Assembly (NCBI RefSeq): GCF_002101735.1 | Contig: NZ_LQPE01000127.1 | Coordinates: 22,652-86,651 of the forward strand | DNA: 64,000 bases | Reading direction: 5' to 3' | Source: Mycobacterium kyorinense | Lineage (GTDB): Bacteria > Actinomycetota > Actinomycetes > Mycobacteriales > Mycobacteriaceae | Shown here: in pieces, positions 9,850-18,558 of the stretch | Position numbering within the stretch: position 1 is the stretch's first letter | Layout: the number at the start of each line of letters is the position of its first letter | Notes under the pieces: model-generated | Databases searched by the model: none | What the model was told of the DNA's origin: nothing | Seen by the model: the letters and a program-made list of their open reading frames with translations, nothing else | Made by a program: the position numbers and the translations under genes

Positions 9850-11014
9850 CAGTAGGACCGGGGCAGGCCCAGCGACGTTTGCGCGACGAAGTTGAGCACC
9901 ATCTCCCGGCTGACCGGCGCGATCCGCGACAACCGCGACGCCGTCAACGCCGCCGCGATGCCGTATTCCTTGGTCAACCCGTTGCCGCCCAACGACTGCA
10001 CGGCCTGGTCGACGGCACGCGCCGATGCTTCGCCCGCGGCGTATTTGGCCATGTTGGCGGCCTCGGCAGCACCCATGTCGTCGCCGCTGTCGTAGAGCGT
10101 CGCGGCCTTCTGCATCATCAGCTTGGCCAGTTCGATCTCAATGTGGTTCTGCGCCAACGGGTGTGACAGCCCCTGGTGCGCACCGATCGGCGTGCCCCAG
10201 ACCTTGCGGGTCTTGACGTAATCGGCGGCCTTGTTGATCGCGAACCGGCCCATGCCGACCGCGCTGGCCGCCCCCATGATGCGCTCCGGGTTCAGGCCGG
10301 CGAACAGCTGCGCGATCGCGGCGTCTTCGGAGCCCACCAGGGCATCGGCCGGCAGCCGCACGTCGTCGATGAACACCTGGAATTGGCGTTCGGGGCTGAC
10401 CAACTCCATCTCGATCGGGGTGTAGGAAAAGCCGGGCGCGTCGGTGGGCACCACGAACAGCGCCGGACGCAGCTTGCCGGTCTTGGTCTCCTCGGTGCGG
10501 CCGACCACGAGCACCAGCTGTGCCTGGTCGACGCCGGAGATGAAAACCTTTTGGCCGGAAAGGATCCAGTCGCTGCCGTCGCGGCGGGCCGTGGTGGTGA
10601 TCTTGTGGGAATTGGAGCCGGCGTCGGGTTCGGTGATCGCGAAGGCCATGGTGATCGACCCGTCGGCGATGCCGGGCAGCCAGCGCTGTTTCTGCTCGTC
10701 GGTGCCGAACTTGGCAATGATGGTGCCGTTGATCGCCGGGGAGACGACCATCATCAATAACGCGCAGCCGTGCGTGGCCATCTCTTCCATCACCAGTGAC
10801 AGCTCGTACATACCGGCGCCGCCGCCGCCGTACTCCTCGGGCAGGTTCACTCCGAGAAGCCGAGTTTGCCTGCCTCGTTCCACAATTCGTCGGTGTGCTG
10901 CTGTGCCCGGGCCTTTTCCAGGTAGTAGTCCTGGCCGTAGTTGGCCGCCATTGCGGCCACCGCCTGGCGCAGGGCCCGGCGCTCGTCGTTCTCAATGAAG
11001 CTGGTGTCGGTCAT
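9849..11014 (-). pseudogene. fadE12: acyl-CoA dehydrogenase FadE12, one frameshift
   Basis: The N-terminal 55 residues (MTDTSFIENDERRALRQAVA to WNEAGKLGF) are read from an ATG at 11014, which overlaps the accA2 stop as ATGA. Near 10857 the frame breaks, and the next frame continues LGVNLPEEYGGGGAGMYE through the whole FAD-dependent dehydrogenase, including the FAITEPDAGSNS flavin-site segment and RSLGGNGLTKEYG-like C-terminal motifs. Restoring one C (minus strand; GG on the plus strand) gives 388 residues, the length of Rv0972c. It would oxidise an acyl-CoA to the enoyl-CoA for the neighbouring carboxylase or hydratase. Either a recent mutation or a sequencing error. Confidence 0.85.
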
Positions 11015-12981
11015 GCGTGATCTCCTTCTGATGCGTCGACGCGGGCCAGGATGGCGCCGACCTCGACCTGCTGTCCGGTGCTGACGTTGAGTTGCGCCAG
11101 CACACCGTCGGTGGGGGCGGTGATCGTGTGTTCCATCTTCATGGCTTCCAGCCACACCAGCGGCTGGCCGGCGGCGACGGCGTCCCCGACTGCGGCGCCG
11201 ATGCGGATGACGTTGCCGGGCATTGGTGCCACCAGGGAACCCTGCTCGACGGCGGAACCCGGTTCGGGGAAGCGCGGCAACGCCACGAGATGTACCGGCC
11301 CGTGCGGGGAGTCGACGTAGACGTCGTCGCCGTACCGGGCGACGGCGAAGCTGTGCGCCACCCCGTCGCCGTCGGCCAGCACGACCTCGGCGGGGGATGC
11401 AGCGACGAGGTGCACGCCATCGGCGAGATCCAAACCGCCTCTGGTGAACCGGTATTCGACGCGATGTTCGCTGCCGCCGTCGTCGAGGTACGTCTTGACC
11501 TGATACCCCGAGGCAAGGTTGCGCCAGCCGCTGGGAATGGAAGCGAAGACGGTCGCGGTCGCGCGGCTGTGCGCGGCGTCGGCGAGCGCGGCCGCGACAG
11601 CGGAGAGGCGGATCGCTGTCGCATCGGCCAGTGGCGCCGATAGCTCCGCTAAGCCGTGGGTGTCGAAAAACGCGGTGTCGGTGGCGCCGTCGAGGAAGGC
11701 CGGATGCCGCAGCACGTTGACCAGCAGGTCGCGGTTGGTGCGCACACCGTGGATGCGGGCGCGGCTCAGCGCGTCGGCGAGCACTGTCGCGGCGGCGTGG
11801 CGGGTCGGTGCATACGAAATGACCTTGGCCAGCATCGGGTCGTAGTGGATGGACACCACCGAGCCGTCGACAATCCCGGAGTCCAGCCGGATTCCGGTTC
11901 GCGCGCCAAGCGTGTCGAACTCGGTGCGCACCCTCGGCACGTCGAAGCGGTGTACTGCGCCGGCTTGCGGTTGCCAGCCCTTCGCCGGGTCCTCGGCGTA
12001 GAGGCGGGCCTCGATCGAATATCCTTGCCCCGCTGGTGGTTCCGTGTCGAGCCGGGCGCCGTCGGCCACCGCGAGCTGCAGTTCGACCAGGTCGAGGCCC
12101 GTCGTCTCCTCGGTGACCGGGTGCTCGACCTGCAGGCGGGTGTTCATTTCGAGAAAGTAGAACTCGCCGTCGTCGTCGGCGAGGAATTCCACGGTACCCG
12201 CGCCGGCATAGCCGATCGCGGCGGCGGCCAGCCGTGCGGCGTCGAACAGCTTGGCTCGCATCCCGGGTGTGCGCTCGACGAGCGGCGACGGGGCTTCCTC
12301 GATGATCTTCTGGTGCCGGCGCTGGATCGAGCATTCGCGTTCGCCGACCGCCCACACGGTGCCGTGGGTGTCGGCGAGGACCTGCACCTCGACGTGGTGC
12401 CCGGTGGGCAGGTAGCGCTCGCAGAACACCGTCGGGTCACCGAACGCCGACTGCGCTTCGCGTCGAGCGCCCTCGACTTCGCCTGCCAGCGCGGACAATT
12501 CGGTGACGACCCGCATGCCGCGCCCGCCGCCGCCGGCCGACGCCTTGACCAGCACCGGCAACTGTTCCGACGTGACGGTCTCGGGGTCGAGTTCCTCGAG
12601 CACCGGAACACCGGCGGCGGCCATCATCTTCTTGGCCTCGATCTTGGAGCCCATCGCCCGCACCGCCGCCACCGGCGGGCCGACCCAGGCCAGGCCCGCA
12701 TCGGCCACCGCGGCGGCGAAATCGGCGTTCTCGGAGAGGAATCCGTAGCCGGGATGGACGGCGTCGGCGCCGGAGGCGCGGGCGGCGGCGACCAGCGCGT
12801 CGATGTTGAGGTAGTCGGTGGTGTTGGGCAGCCGCACCCGCGCGTCGGCCTCGGCGACGTGCGGTGCCGCGGCGTCGGGGTCGGTGTAGACGGCGACGGT
12901 GGACAGCCCCAGCCGCCGGCAGGTGGCGAAAACGCGGCGGGCGATCTCGCCGCGGTTGGCTACCAGTACTCGAGTAATCAT
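11011..12981 (-). CDS. accA2: acyl-CoA carboxylase alpha subunit (biotin carboxylase + BCCP)
   Basis: A 656-residue two-function subunit. The N-terminal biotin carboxylase domain starts at VLVANRGEIARRVF and has the Gly-rich ATP loop KASAGGGGRGMR and the active-site strand VEFLADDDGEFYFLEMNTRLQVEHPVTE. The C-terminal biotin carrier domain has the biotinylation motif EAMKMEH. It carboxylates its biotin with bicarbonate and ATP and passes CO2 to AccD2. The start (12981) follows the accD2 stop by five bases; a long upstream extension of the frame lies inside accD2 and is rejected. Matches Rv0973c (667 residues). Confidence 0.93.
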   Translation of the reverse strand: MITRVLVANRGEIARRVFATCRRLGLSTVAVYTDPDAAAPHVAEADARVRLPNTTDYLNIDALVAAARASGADAVHPGYGFLSENADFAAAVADAGLAWVGPPVAAVRAMGSKIEAKKMMAAAGVPVLEELDPETVTSEQLPVLVKASAGGGGRGMRVVTELSALAGEVEGARREAQSAFGDPTVFCERYLPTGHHVEVQVLADTHGTVWAVGERECSIQRRHQKIIEEAPSPLVERTPGMRAKLFDAARLAAAAIGYAGAGTVEFLADDDGEFYFLEMNTRLQVEHPVTEETTGLDLVELQLAVADGARLDTEPPAGQGYSIEARLYAEDPAKGWQPQAGAVHRFDVPRVRTEFDTLGARTGIRLDSGIVDGSVVSIHYDPMLAKVISYAPTRHAAATVLADALSRARIHGVRTNRDLLVNVLRHPAFLDGATDTAFFDTHGLAELSAPLADATAIRLSAVAAALADAAHSRATATVFASIPSGWRNLASGYQVKTYLDDGGSEHRVEYRFTRGGLDLADGVHLVAASPAEVVLADGDGVAHSFAVARYGDDVYVDSPHGPVHLVALPRFPEPGSAVEQGSLVAPMPGNVIRIGAAVGDAVAAGQPLVWLEAMKMEHTITAPTDGVLAQLNVSTGQQVEVGAILARVDASEGDHA

Positions 12982-12986
12982 CTGAC

Positions 12987-14582
12987 TCACATCCGGAAGA
13001 CGCCGAAGTTCGACGTCCCCTCGATCGGGGCATTGGCGATGGCGGACAAGCACATTCCCAACACGGTGCGGGTGTCGCGGGGGTCGATAACGCCGTCGTC
13101 GTAGAGCATCCCGGACAGCACCAACGGCAGCGACTCGGCTTCGATCTGGCCCTCGACGGCCGCGCGCATCGCGGCGTCGGCTTCTTCGTCGACCTGCTGT
13201 CCGCGGGCTTGCGCGGCGGCGCGGCTGACGATCGACAGCACACCCGCCAGTTGGGCGCCGCCCATCACCGCGGACTTGGCCGACGGCCAGGCGAACAGAA
13301 ACCGTGGATCGTAGGCGCGCCCGCACATCCCGTAGTGGCCGGCGCCGTAGGACGCGCCGATCAACAGCGAAATGTGCGGCACCGTCGAGTTCGACACGGC
13401 GTTGATCATCATCGAGCCGTGCTTGATCATCCCGCCCTCTTCGTAGTCCTTGCCCACCATGTAGCCGGTGGTGTTGTGCAAGAACAACAATGGCGTGTCG
13501 GAGCGGTTGGCCAGCTGGATGAACTGGGTGGCCTTCTGGGATTCCTCACTGAACAGCACCCCGCGGGCGTTGGCCAGAATCCCCAGCGGATAGCCGTGCA
13601 GCCTGGCCCAGCCGGTTACCAGCGACGAGCCGTACATCGGCTTGAATTCGTCGAATTCGGAACCGTCGACGATCCGGGCGATCACTTCGCGGGGGTCGAA
13701 GGGGATGCGCAGATCCGACGGGACGATGCCGATCAGCTCGCCGGGGTCGAACAGCGGCTCGGTGACCGGCCCGGGCGCCGGGCCCAGCTTCTTCCAGTTC
13801 AGCCGCGCCACGATGCGACGCCCGATCCGGATCGCGTCGAGTTCGTCGACGGCGAAGTAGTCGGCCAAACCCGAGATGCGGGCGTGCATTTCGGCGCCGC
13901 CCAGCGATTCGTCGTCGGACTCCTCGCCGGTAGCCATCTTGACCAGGGGTGGGCCGGCCAGGAAGACCTTCGAGCGCTCCTTGATCATCACCACGTGATC
14001 CGACATGCCGGGGATGTAGGCTCCGCCCGCGGTGGAGTTGCCGAACACCAGTGCAATTGTGGGGATTCCGGCGGCCGAGAGCCGGGTCAGGTCGCGGAAC
14101 ATCCGCCCGCCCGGGATGAAGATTTCCTTCTGGGTGGGCAGGTCCGCGCCGCCGGATTCCACCAGGGAGATCACCGGCAGCCGGTTCTCGAACGCGATCT
14201 GGTTGGCCCGCAGGATCTTTCGCAGCGTCCACGGGTTACTGGTGCCGCCTTTGACCGTCGGGTCGTTGGCGACGATCATGCACTCCACACCCGATACCGC
14301 GCCGATGCCGACGACCAGGCTGGCGCCTACCGTGAACGGTGTGCCGTACGCCGCCAGCGGGCTCAACTCGAGGAACGGCGAATCCGGGTCGATCAGCAAC
14401 TCGATGCGTTCCCGCGCGGTGAGCTTGCCGCGGGCGTGGTGGCGTTCGACGTATTTCGGGCCGCCGCCGGCCAGCGCCTTGGCCAGTTCGCCGTTGATCT
14501 CGTCGAGCTTGGTGGACAACGACTCCGCCGCTTCGGTGTAGGTGGGCGCATGAGGGTCGAGCGTGCTCTGTAAGACGGTCAT
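12987..14582 (-). CDS. accD2: acyl-CoA carboxylase beta subunit (carboxyltransferase)
   Basis: A 531-residue carboxyltransferase. It has the two oxyanion-hole regions of the family: FGNSTAGGAYIPGMSDH in the N-terminal half and SYGAGHYGMCGRAYDPRFLFAWP in the C-terminal half. It accepts carboxyl-biotin from AccA2 and carboxylates an acyl-CoA substrate that has not been settled for this pair. Methylcrotonyl-CoA- or geranyl-CoA-type substrates are suggested by the AtuA-like and acyl-CoA dehydrogenase neighbours. The ATG at 14582 overlaps the fadE13 stop (ATGA). Matches Rv0974c (529 residues). Confidence 0.93.
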   Translation of the reverse strand: MTVLQSTLDPHAPTYTEAAESLSTKLDEINGELAKALAGGGPKYVERHHARGKLTARERIELLIDPDSPFLELSPLAAYGTPFTVGASLVVGIGAVSGVECMIVANDPTVKGGTSNPWTLRKILRANQIAFENRLPVISLVESGGADLPTQKEIFIPGGRMFRDLTRLSAAGIPTIALVFGNSTAGGAYIPGMSDHVVMIKERSKVFLAGPPLVKMATGEESDDESLGGAEMHARISGLADYFAVDELDAIRIGRRIVARLNWKKLGPAPGPVTEPLFDPGELIGIVPSDLRIPFDPREVIARIVDGSEFDEFKPMYGSSLVTGWARLHGYPLGILANARGVLFSEESQKATQFIQLANRSDTPLLFLHNTTGYMVGKDYEEGGMIKHGSMMINAVSNSTVPHISLLIGASYGAGHYGMCGRAYDPRFLFAWPSAKSAVMGGAQLAGVLSIVSRAAAQARGQQVDEEADAAMRAAVEGQIEAESLPLVLSGMLYDDGVIDPRDTRTVLGMCLSAIANAPIEGTSNFGVFRM

Positions 14583-15739
14583 GATTGGTATCCCAGGGTT
14601 TTCGCGGCCAGCGAGGTGAGGATTTCGGTGGTGCCGCCGCCGATACCCAGGATGCGCATGTCGCGGTACTGCCTCTCGACTTCGGACTCGGCCATATAAC
14701 CCATCCCGCCGAACAACTGCACGGCTTGGTGGGCCACCCATTCGCCGGCTTCGACCGCGGTGTTCTTGGCGAAGCACACCTGCGCGATCAGGTTGGTCTC
14801 GCCGGCGAGCTGACGTTCCACGACGTGGCGGGAATACACTCGCGCGACGTCGATCCGGCGAGCCATTTCGGCCAGCGTGTTCTGCACGGCCTGGCGCGAA
14901 ATCAGCGGCCGGCCGAACGTCTCCCGGTCGCGGCACCATTGAACTGTCAGGTCCAGGCAGCGCTGCGCACTCGAATATGCCTGTGCGGCAAGGCCGATCC
15001 GTTCAGCCACGAAAGCGGCAGCGATCTGGGCGAAACCACTGTTCTCCGCGCCGACCAGATTGGCCACGGGTACCCGCGCGTCGGTGTAGGACAGCTCGGC
15101 GGTGTCGGAAGACCGCCAGCCCATTTTGTCCAGCTTGCGGGTGACCTGTAAGCCGGGTGAGCAACCTGGTCCGTCTTTTTCCACCACCAGCAGCGAAACA
15201 CCCGCTGCCCCAGGCCCGCCCGTGCGGACCGCGGTCACGACGTAGTCGGCGCGCACCCCCGAGGTGATGTAGGTCTTCGCCCCGTTGACGACGTAGTGGT
15301 CGCCGTCGCGGACCGCCGTGGTGCGCAGGTGCCCGACGTCGGAGCCGCCGCCCGGCTCGGTGATGGCCAGCGCGCCGATCTTCTCGCCGCGCAGCGTCGG
15401 CCGGACGAACTCCTCGATCAGCCGCTCGTCGCCCGACGCGATCATGTGCGGCACCGCGATACCGCAGGTGAACAGCGACGCGAACACGCCGCCCGGCGCA
15501 CCGGCTTCGTGCAGCTCCTCGCAGATGATCACAGCGTCGGCGCCGTTGCCGCCACCGCCGCCGACCGCTTCGGGAAAGCCGGCGCCGAGCAGACCGGCTT
15601 CGCCGGCTCGGCGGTGCAGGTCGCGCGGTAGCTCGCCGAGCGTCTCCCACTCGTCGACGTGCGGGAGGATCTCCCGTTCGGCGAACGAGCGCACGGTCTT
15701 TCGGAGCGCATCGCGCTCCGGTGTGGTCCAGATAGTCAC
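14579..15739 (-). CDS. fadE13: acyl-CoA dehydrogenase
   Basis: A 386-residue flavoprotein dehydrogenase. The flavin-binding segment ALAITEPGGGSDVGHLRT and the C-terminal helix motif AVQLFGGMGYMAESEVERQYRDMRI are present; the latter carries a Glu in the usual catalytic neighbourhood. It oxidises an acyl-CoA to a 2,3-enoyl-CoA, passing electrons to ETF. The GTG at 15739 overlaps the upstream gene's stop (GTGA). In geranyl/citronellyl and leucine catabolism a dehydrogenase of this type feeds the carboxylase. Matches Rv0975c. Confidence 0.92.
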   Translation of the reverse strand: MTIWTTPERDALRKTVRSFAEREILPHVDEWETLGELPRDLHRRAGEAGLLGAGFPEAVGGGGGNGADAVIICEELHEAGAPGGVFASLFTCGIAVPHMIASGDERLIEEFVRPTLRGEKIGALAITEPGGGSDVGHLRTTAVRDGDHYVVNGAKTYITSGVRADYVVTAVRTGGPGAAGVSLLVVEKDGPGCSPGLQVTRKLDKMGWRSSDTAELSYTDARVPVANLVGAENSGFAQIAAAFVAERIGLAAQAYSSAQRCLDLTVQWCRDRETFGRPLISRQAVQNTLAEMARRIDVARVYSRHVVERQLAGETNLIAQVCFAKNTAVEAGEWVAHQAVQLFGGMGYMAESEVERQYRDMRILGIGGGTTEILTSLAAKTLGYQS

Positions 15740-17451
15740 AACAACCTTTCCGGGATGTCGACGTGACGGCTGCGCAGCCATTCGCCCAAACCCTTGGCCT
15801 GCGGATCGAAGCGAGCCTGATAGGCCACGCCCTGGCCCAGGATGTCCTCGATGACGAAGTTCACCGCCCGCAGGTTGGGCAGCACGTGCCGGGTGACCGG
15901 CAGGTCGGCGGTCTCGGGCAACAGCTCGCGCAGCTTTTCGACGGTCAACGTGTGAACCAGCCAGCGCCACTGCTCGTCGGTGCGCACCCAGACCCCGACG
16001 TTGGCCGAACCGCCCTTGTCACCGCTGCGCGCGCCCGCCACCACGCCCAGCGGCAACCGCCGAGTCGGGCCGGACGGTAACGGCTCGGGCAACGACGGGG
16101 TGTCGGCCGGTGCCAGCTCCAAAGTCTCGGTAGCACAAGGGATCTCGACCCGGGTTCCGTCGTCGTGCACCGCGACGTGCGGCACCGACGCCGCGTCGAC
16201 GTAGCCGGGCGTGAACACGCCGTACACCTGGCCCTCGCCCGGCGGGGCCGTGACGGTGAAGCCGGGATAGCTCGCCAACGCGAGTTCGACTGCGGCCGAC
16301 GAGAATTGGCGGCCGACATTGGCCGGATCGGGATCGCGGACCACGCAACGCAGCAGCGCGCTGGCCGCCTCCTCGGTGTCGGCGTTGGGGTGGTCGGTGC
16401 GAGCCAGCGTCCACTCCAGCTCGGCGGGCTTGGCGGTCAGGCTGGACTCCAGCTGCCGTCGCACCAGTTCGGCCTTAGCCTCGATGTCCAAGCCGGTCAG
16501 CACGAACGTCATCGCGTTGCGGAAACCGCCGATGCTGTTCAGCGACACCTTGTACGTCGGCGGCGGCGGTTCACCGACCACCCCGCTGATCCGCACCCGA
16601 TCGGGGCCGTCAGCAGACAATTCGGCGCTGTCCATCCGCGCGGTGACATCGGGATTGGCGTAGCGGGCGCCGGTGATCTCGTAGAGCAGTTGCGCGGTGA
16701 CCGTGTCGACGCTGACCAGCCCGCCGGTGCCGGGGTGCTTGGTGATCACCGACGAGCCGTCGGCGTGGATCTCGGCCAGGGGGAACCCGGCGTAGAGCAA
16801 TTGTGGGATCGCTGGAACTTCTACAAAGAACGAGTAGTTGCCGCCGGTGGCCTGCACGCCGCATTCGATGACGTGGCCGGCGACCACCGCCCCGGCCAGC
16901 CGGTCGTAGTCGGCGCGGTCCCAGCCGAAGTGCGCGGCCGCCGGCCCGACGATCACCGACGCGTCGGTCACCCGCCCGGTGACGACGACGTCGGCGCCGG
17001 CGTTGAGACAATCCACGATGCCCCAGGCGCCCAGGTAGGCGTTGGCGGTCAGCGGGCTGCCGAGCCCCAGCTCCTCGGCGCGCGACGACAGGTCGTCGCC
17101 TTCGACATGAGCCACCCGCGCCGGGACGCCCAGCCGCTCGGCCAGCGCCCGCACCGCGTCGGCCAGCCCCGCCGGGTTCAGGCCCCCGGCGTTGGCCACG
17201 ATCCGCACACCGCGGTCGTGGGCTAGGCCCAGACACTCCTCGAGCTGGGTCAGAAACGTCTTGGCGTAGCCGCGCTCGGGGTGCTTCATCTTGTCGCGGC
17301 CCAGGATGAGCATGGTGAGTTCGGCCAGGTAGTCGCCGGTGACGTAGTCCAGCTCGCCGCCGGTGAGCATCTCGCGCATCGCCGAGAGCCGGTCGCCGTA
17401 GAACCCCGAGCAGTTCCCGATCCGAACCGCAGATGTCATCCCAAACCCCAT
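15736..17451 (-). CDS. AtuA-like DUF1446 protein (Rv0976c-like)
   Basis: A 571-residue protein of the DUF1446/acyclic terpene utilisation AtuA family, with the N-terminal [19 protein letters not shown] motif and the central [19 protein letters not shown] segment. AtuA is required for citronellol/geraniol degradation in Pseudomonas, but its biochemical role is unknown. It is the first gene of the operon with fadE13-accD2-accA2-fadE12-echA7. A second ATG at 17439, with GGGGTTTGGG just upstream, is a better start than 17451 if the operator and promoter upstream are correctly placed. Matches Rv0976c. Confidence 0.85.
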   Translation of the reverse strand: MGFGMTSAVRIGNCSGFYGDRLSAMREMLTGGELDYVTGDYLAELTMLILGRDKMKHPERGYAKTFLTQLEECLGLAHDRGVRIVANAGGLNPAGLADAVRALAERLGVPARVAHVEGDDLSSRAEELGLGSPLTANAYLGAWGIVDCLNAGADVVVTGRVTDASVIVGPAAAHFGWDRADYDRLAGAVVAGHVIECGVQATGGNYSFFVEVPAIPQLLYAGFPLAEIHADGSSVITKHPGTGGLVSVDTVTAQLLYEITGARYANPDVTARMDSAELSADGPDRVRISGVVGEPPPPTYKVSLNSIGGFRNAMTFVLTGLDIEAKAELVRRQLESSLTAKPAELEWTLARTDHPNADTEEAASALLRCVVRDPDPANVGRQFSSAAVELALASYPGFTVTAPPGEGQVYGVFTPGYVDAASVPHVAVHDDGTRVEIPCATETLELAPADTPSLPEPLPSGPTRRLPLGVVAGARSGDKGGSANVGVWVRTDEQWRWLVHTLTVEKLRELLPETADLPVTRHVLPNLRAVNFVIEDILGQGVAYQARFDPQAKGLGEWLRSRHVDIPERLL

Positions 17452-17456
17452 CCGTC

Positions 17457-17498
17457 AACCAACCGGTAGGTTAGCGGGTACCGCCGGTAGCGCGTCAA
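17457..17498 (-). promoter_or_regulatory. promoter and TetR-type operator of the accA2/accD2 operon
   Basis: Read on the minus strand, TTGACG (17498-17493) is followed after 19 bases by TAACCT (17473-17468), a plausible housekeeping -35/-10 pair. A 16-bp near-palindrome, AACCAACCGGTAGGTT (17457-17472), with one mismatched pair, overlaps the -10. This layout fits repression by a TetR-family acyl-CoA sensor. No such regulator is encoded in the window. A second imperfect repeat, GATGTG-N10-CACATC, lies at 17499-17520. Confidence 0.5.
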
Positions 17499-17544
17499 GA
17501 TGTGCCAGCCTGCACACATCAATGCTGTCAGCGCGGCGGCCATT

Positions 17545-17574
17545 TTGTAACCGCCGCTGGCCACCGGGTATCCT
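17545..17574 (+). promoter_or_regulatory. probable rpmF promoter
   Basis: TTGTAA (17545-17550) and TATCCT (17569-17574) are separated by 18 bases, close to the mycobacterial SigA pattern. The implied transcript would start near 17581 and carry a leader of about 60 bases before the rpmF ATG. Confidence 0.45.
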
Positions 17575-17638
17575 CAGAGCAACCCTGTCGCCGCTGGTAC
17601 CTGCGCGGCAACCACCCTCGTCAAGGAGAAGCTCGATC

Positions 17639-17812
17639 ATGGCTGTGCCCAAGCGCAGGATGTCGCGCGCGAACACCCGTAGCCGGCGCGCGCAGTGGAA
17701 GGCCGAGAAGCCCGAACTCGTGGGCGTGACGGTGGCCGGTCAGCGGCACAAGGTGCCGCGTCGGCTGCTCAAGGCGGCCCGCCTCGGTCTCATTGATTTC
17801 GACCGCCGCTAA
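17639..17812 (+). CDS. rpmF: 50S ribosomal protein L32
   Basis: A 57-residue basic protein beginning [20 protein letters not shown], the L32 signature. It binds the large ribosomal subunit near the exit tunnel. It has no cysteines, so it is the zinc-free form, as in Rv0979A. The ATG at 17639 is preceded by a clear AAGGAG at the right distance; earlier in-frame starts are rejected. The PE_PGRS genes that flank rpmF in M. tuberculosis are absent. Confidence 0.96.
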   Translation: MAVPKRRMSRANTRSRRAQWKAEKPELVGVTVAGQRHKVPRRLLKAARLGLIDFDRR

Positions 17813-17830
17813 CCCAACCCGGCGGCGCGT

Positions 17831-17849
17831 CTCTTAGGTCGCTCTCAGC
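17831..17849 (+). promoter_or_regulatory. MprA box upstream of mprA
   Basis: CTCTTAGG-TCG-CTCTCAGC: two related 8-bp direct repeats separated by three bases, the published layout of the MprA box. It lies seven bases before the annotated mprA start, consistent with autoregulation. Its closeness to the ATG at 17857 favours the in-frame GTG at 17872 as the true start. Confidence 0.65.
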
Positions 17850-17856
17850 CGGCTGG

Positions 17857-18558
17857 ATGACACTGGTGGCCGTGCGAATCCTTGTCGTCGACGACGACCG
17901 CGCGGTCCGCGAGTCGCTGCGCCGGTCATTGTCGTTCAACGGCTACTCGGTGGCGTTGGCCGAGGACGGCGTCAAAGCCCTCGAGGTCATCACCAAGGAC
18001 CGGCCCGACGCCCTGGTGCTGGACGTCATGATGCCTCGGCTGGACGGCCTGGAAGTGTGCCGCCAACTGCGCAGCACCGGCGACGACCTCCCGATCCTGG
18101 TGCTGACCGCCCGCGATGCGATCTCGGAGCGGGTCGCCGGCCTGGACGCCGGCGCCGACGACTACCTGCCCAAGCCGTTTGCCCTCGAAGAGCTGCTGGC
18201 CCGGCTGCGCGCGCTCTTGCGCCGTACCCAGCCCGACGACTCCGTCGACTCGGCGCCTCTGACGTTCTCCGACCTCACCCTCGACCCGGTAACCCGTGAG
18301 GTCACCCGCGGGCAACGCGAAATCAGCCTGACCCGCACCGAATTCGCTCTGCTGGAAATGCTGATCTCCAATCCGCGGCGCGTGCTGACCCGCAGCCGCA
18401 TTCTCGAGGAGGTGTGGGGATTCGACTTCCCGACCTCGGGCAATGCGCTGGAGGTATACATCGGATATCTGCGCCGCAAGACCGAAGCCGATGGTGAGCC
18501 GCGGCTGATCCACACCGTCCGTGGGGTAGGTTACGTGCTCCGCGAAACACCTCCCTGA
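17857..18558 (+). CDS. mprA: response regulator MprA
   Basis: A 233-residue OmpR/PhoB-type regulator. The receiver domain (residues 7-125) has the acidic pocket VVDDDRA, the phosphoacceptor Asp in [12 protein letters not shown] (about residue 56), and Lys in DYLPKPF. The C-terminal winged helix has the [14 protein letters not shown] recognition region. With MprB it responds to envelope stress and controls sigE, sigB and pepD in M. tuberculosis. Sequence is nearly identical to Rv0981. Its stop overlaps the mprB ATG (TGATG). The GTG at 17872 is an alternative start. Confidence 0.96.
   Translation: MTLVAVRILVVDDDRAVRESLRRSLSFNGYSVALAEDGVKALEVITKDRPDALVLDVMMPRLDGLEVCRQLRSTGDDLPILVLTARDAISERVAGLDAGADDYLPKPFALEELLARLRALLRRTQPDDSVDSAPLTFSDLTLDPVTREVTRGQREISLTRTEFALLEMLISNPRRVLTRSRILEEVWGFDFPTSGNALEVYIGYLRRKTEADGEPRLIHTVRGVGYVLRETPP

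Noticed and set aside
17639..17812. Zur-regulated alternative L32
   Set aside because: The protein is the cysteine-free form, but it is in the position of the single M. tuberculosis rpmF, and no Zur box or other alternative ribosomal protein genes are present.
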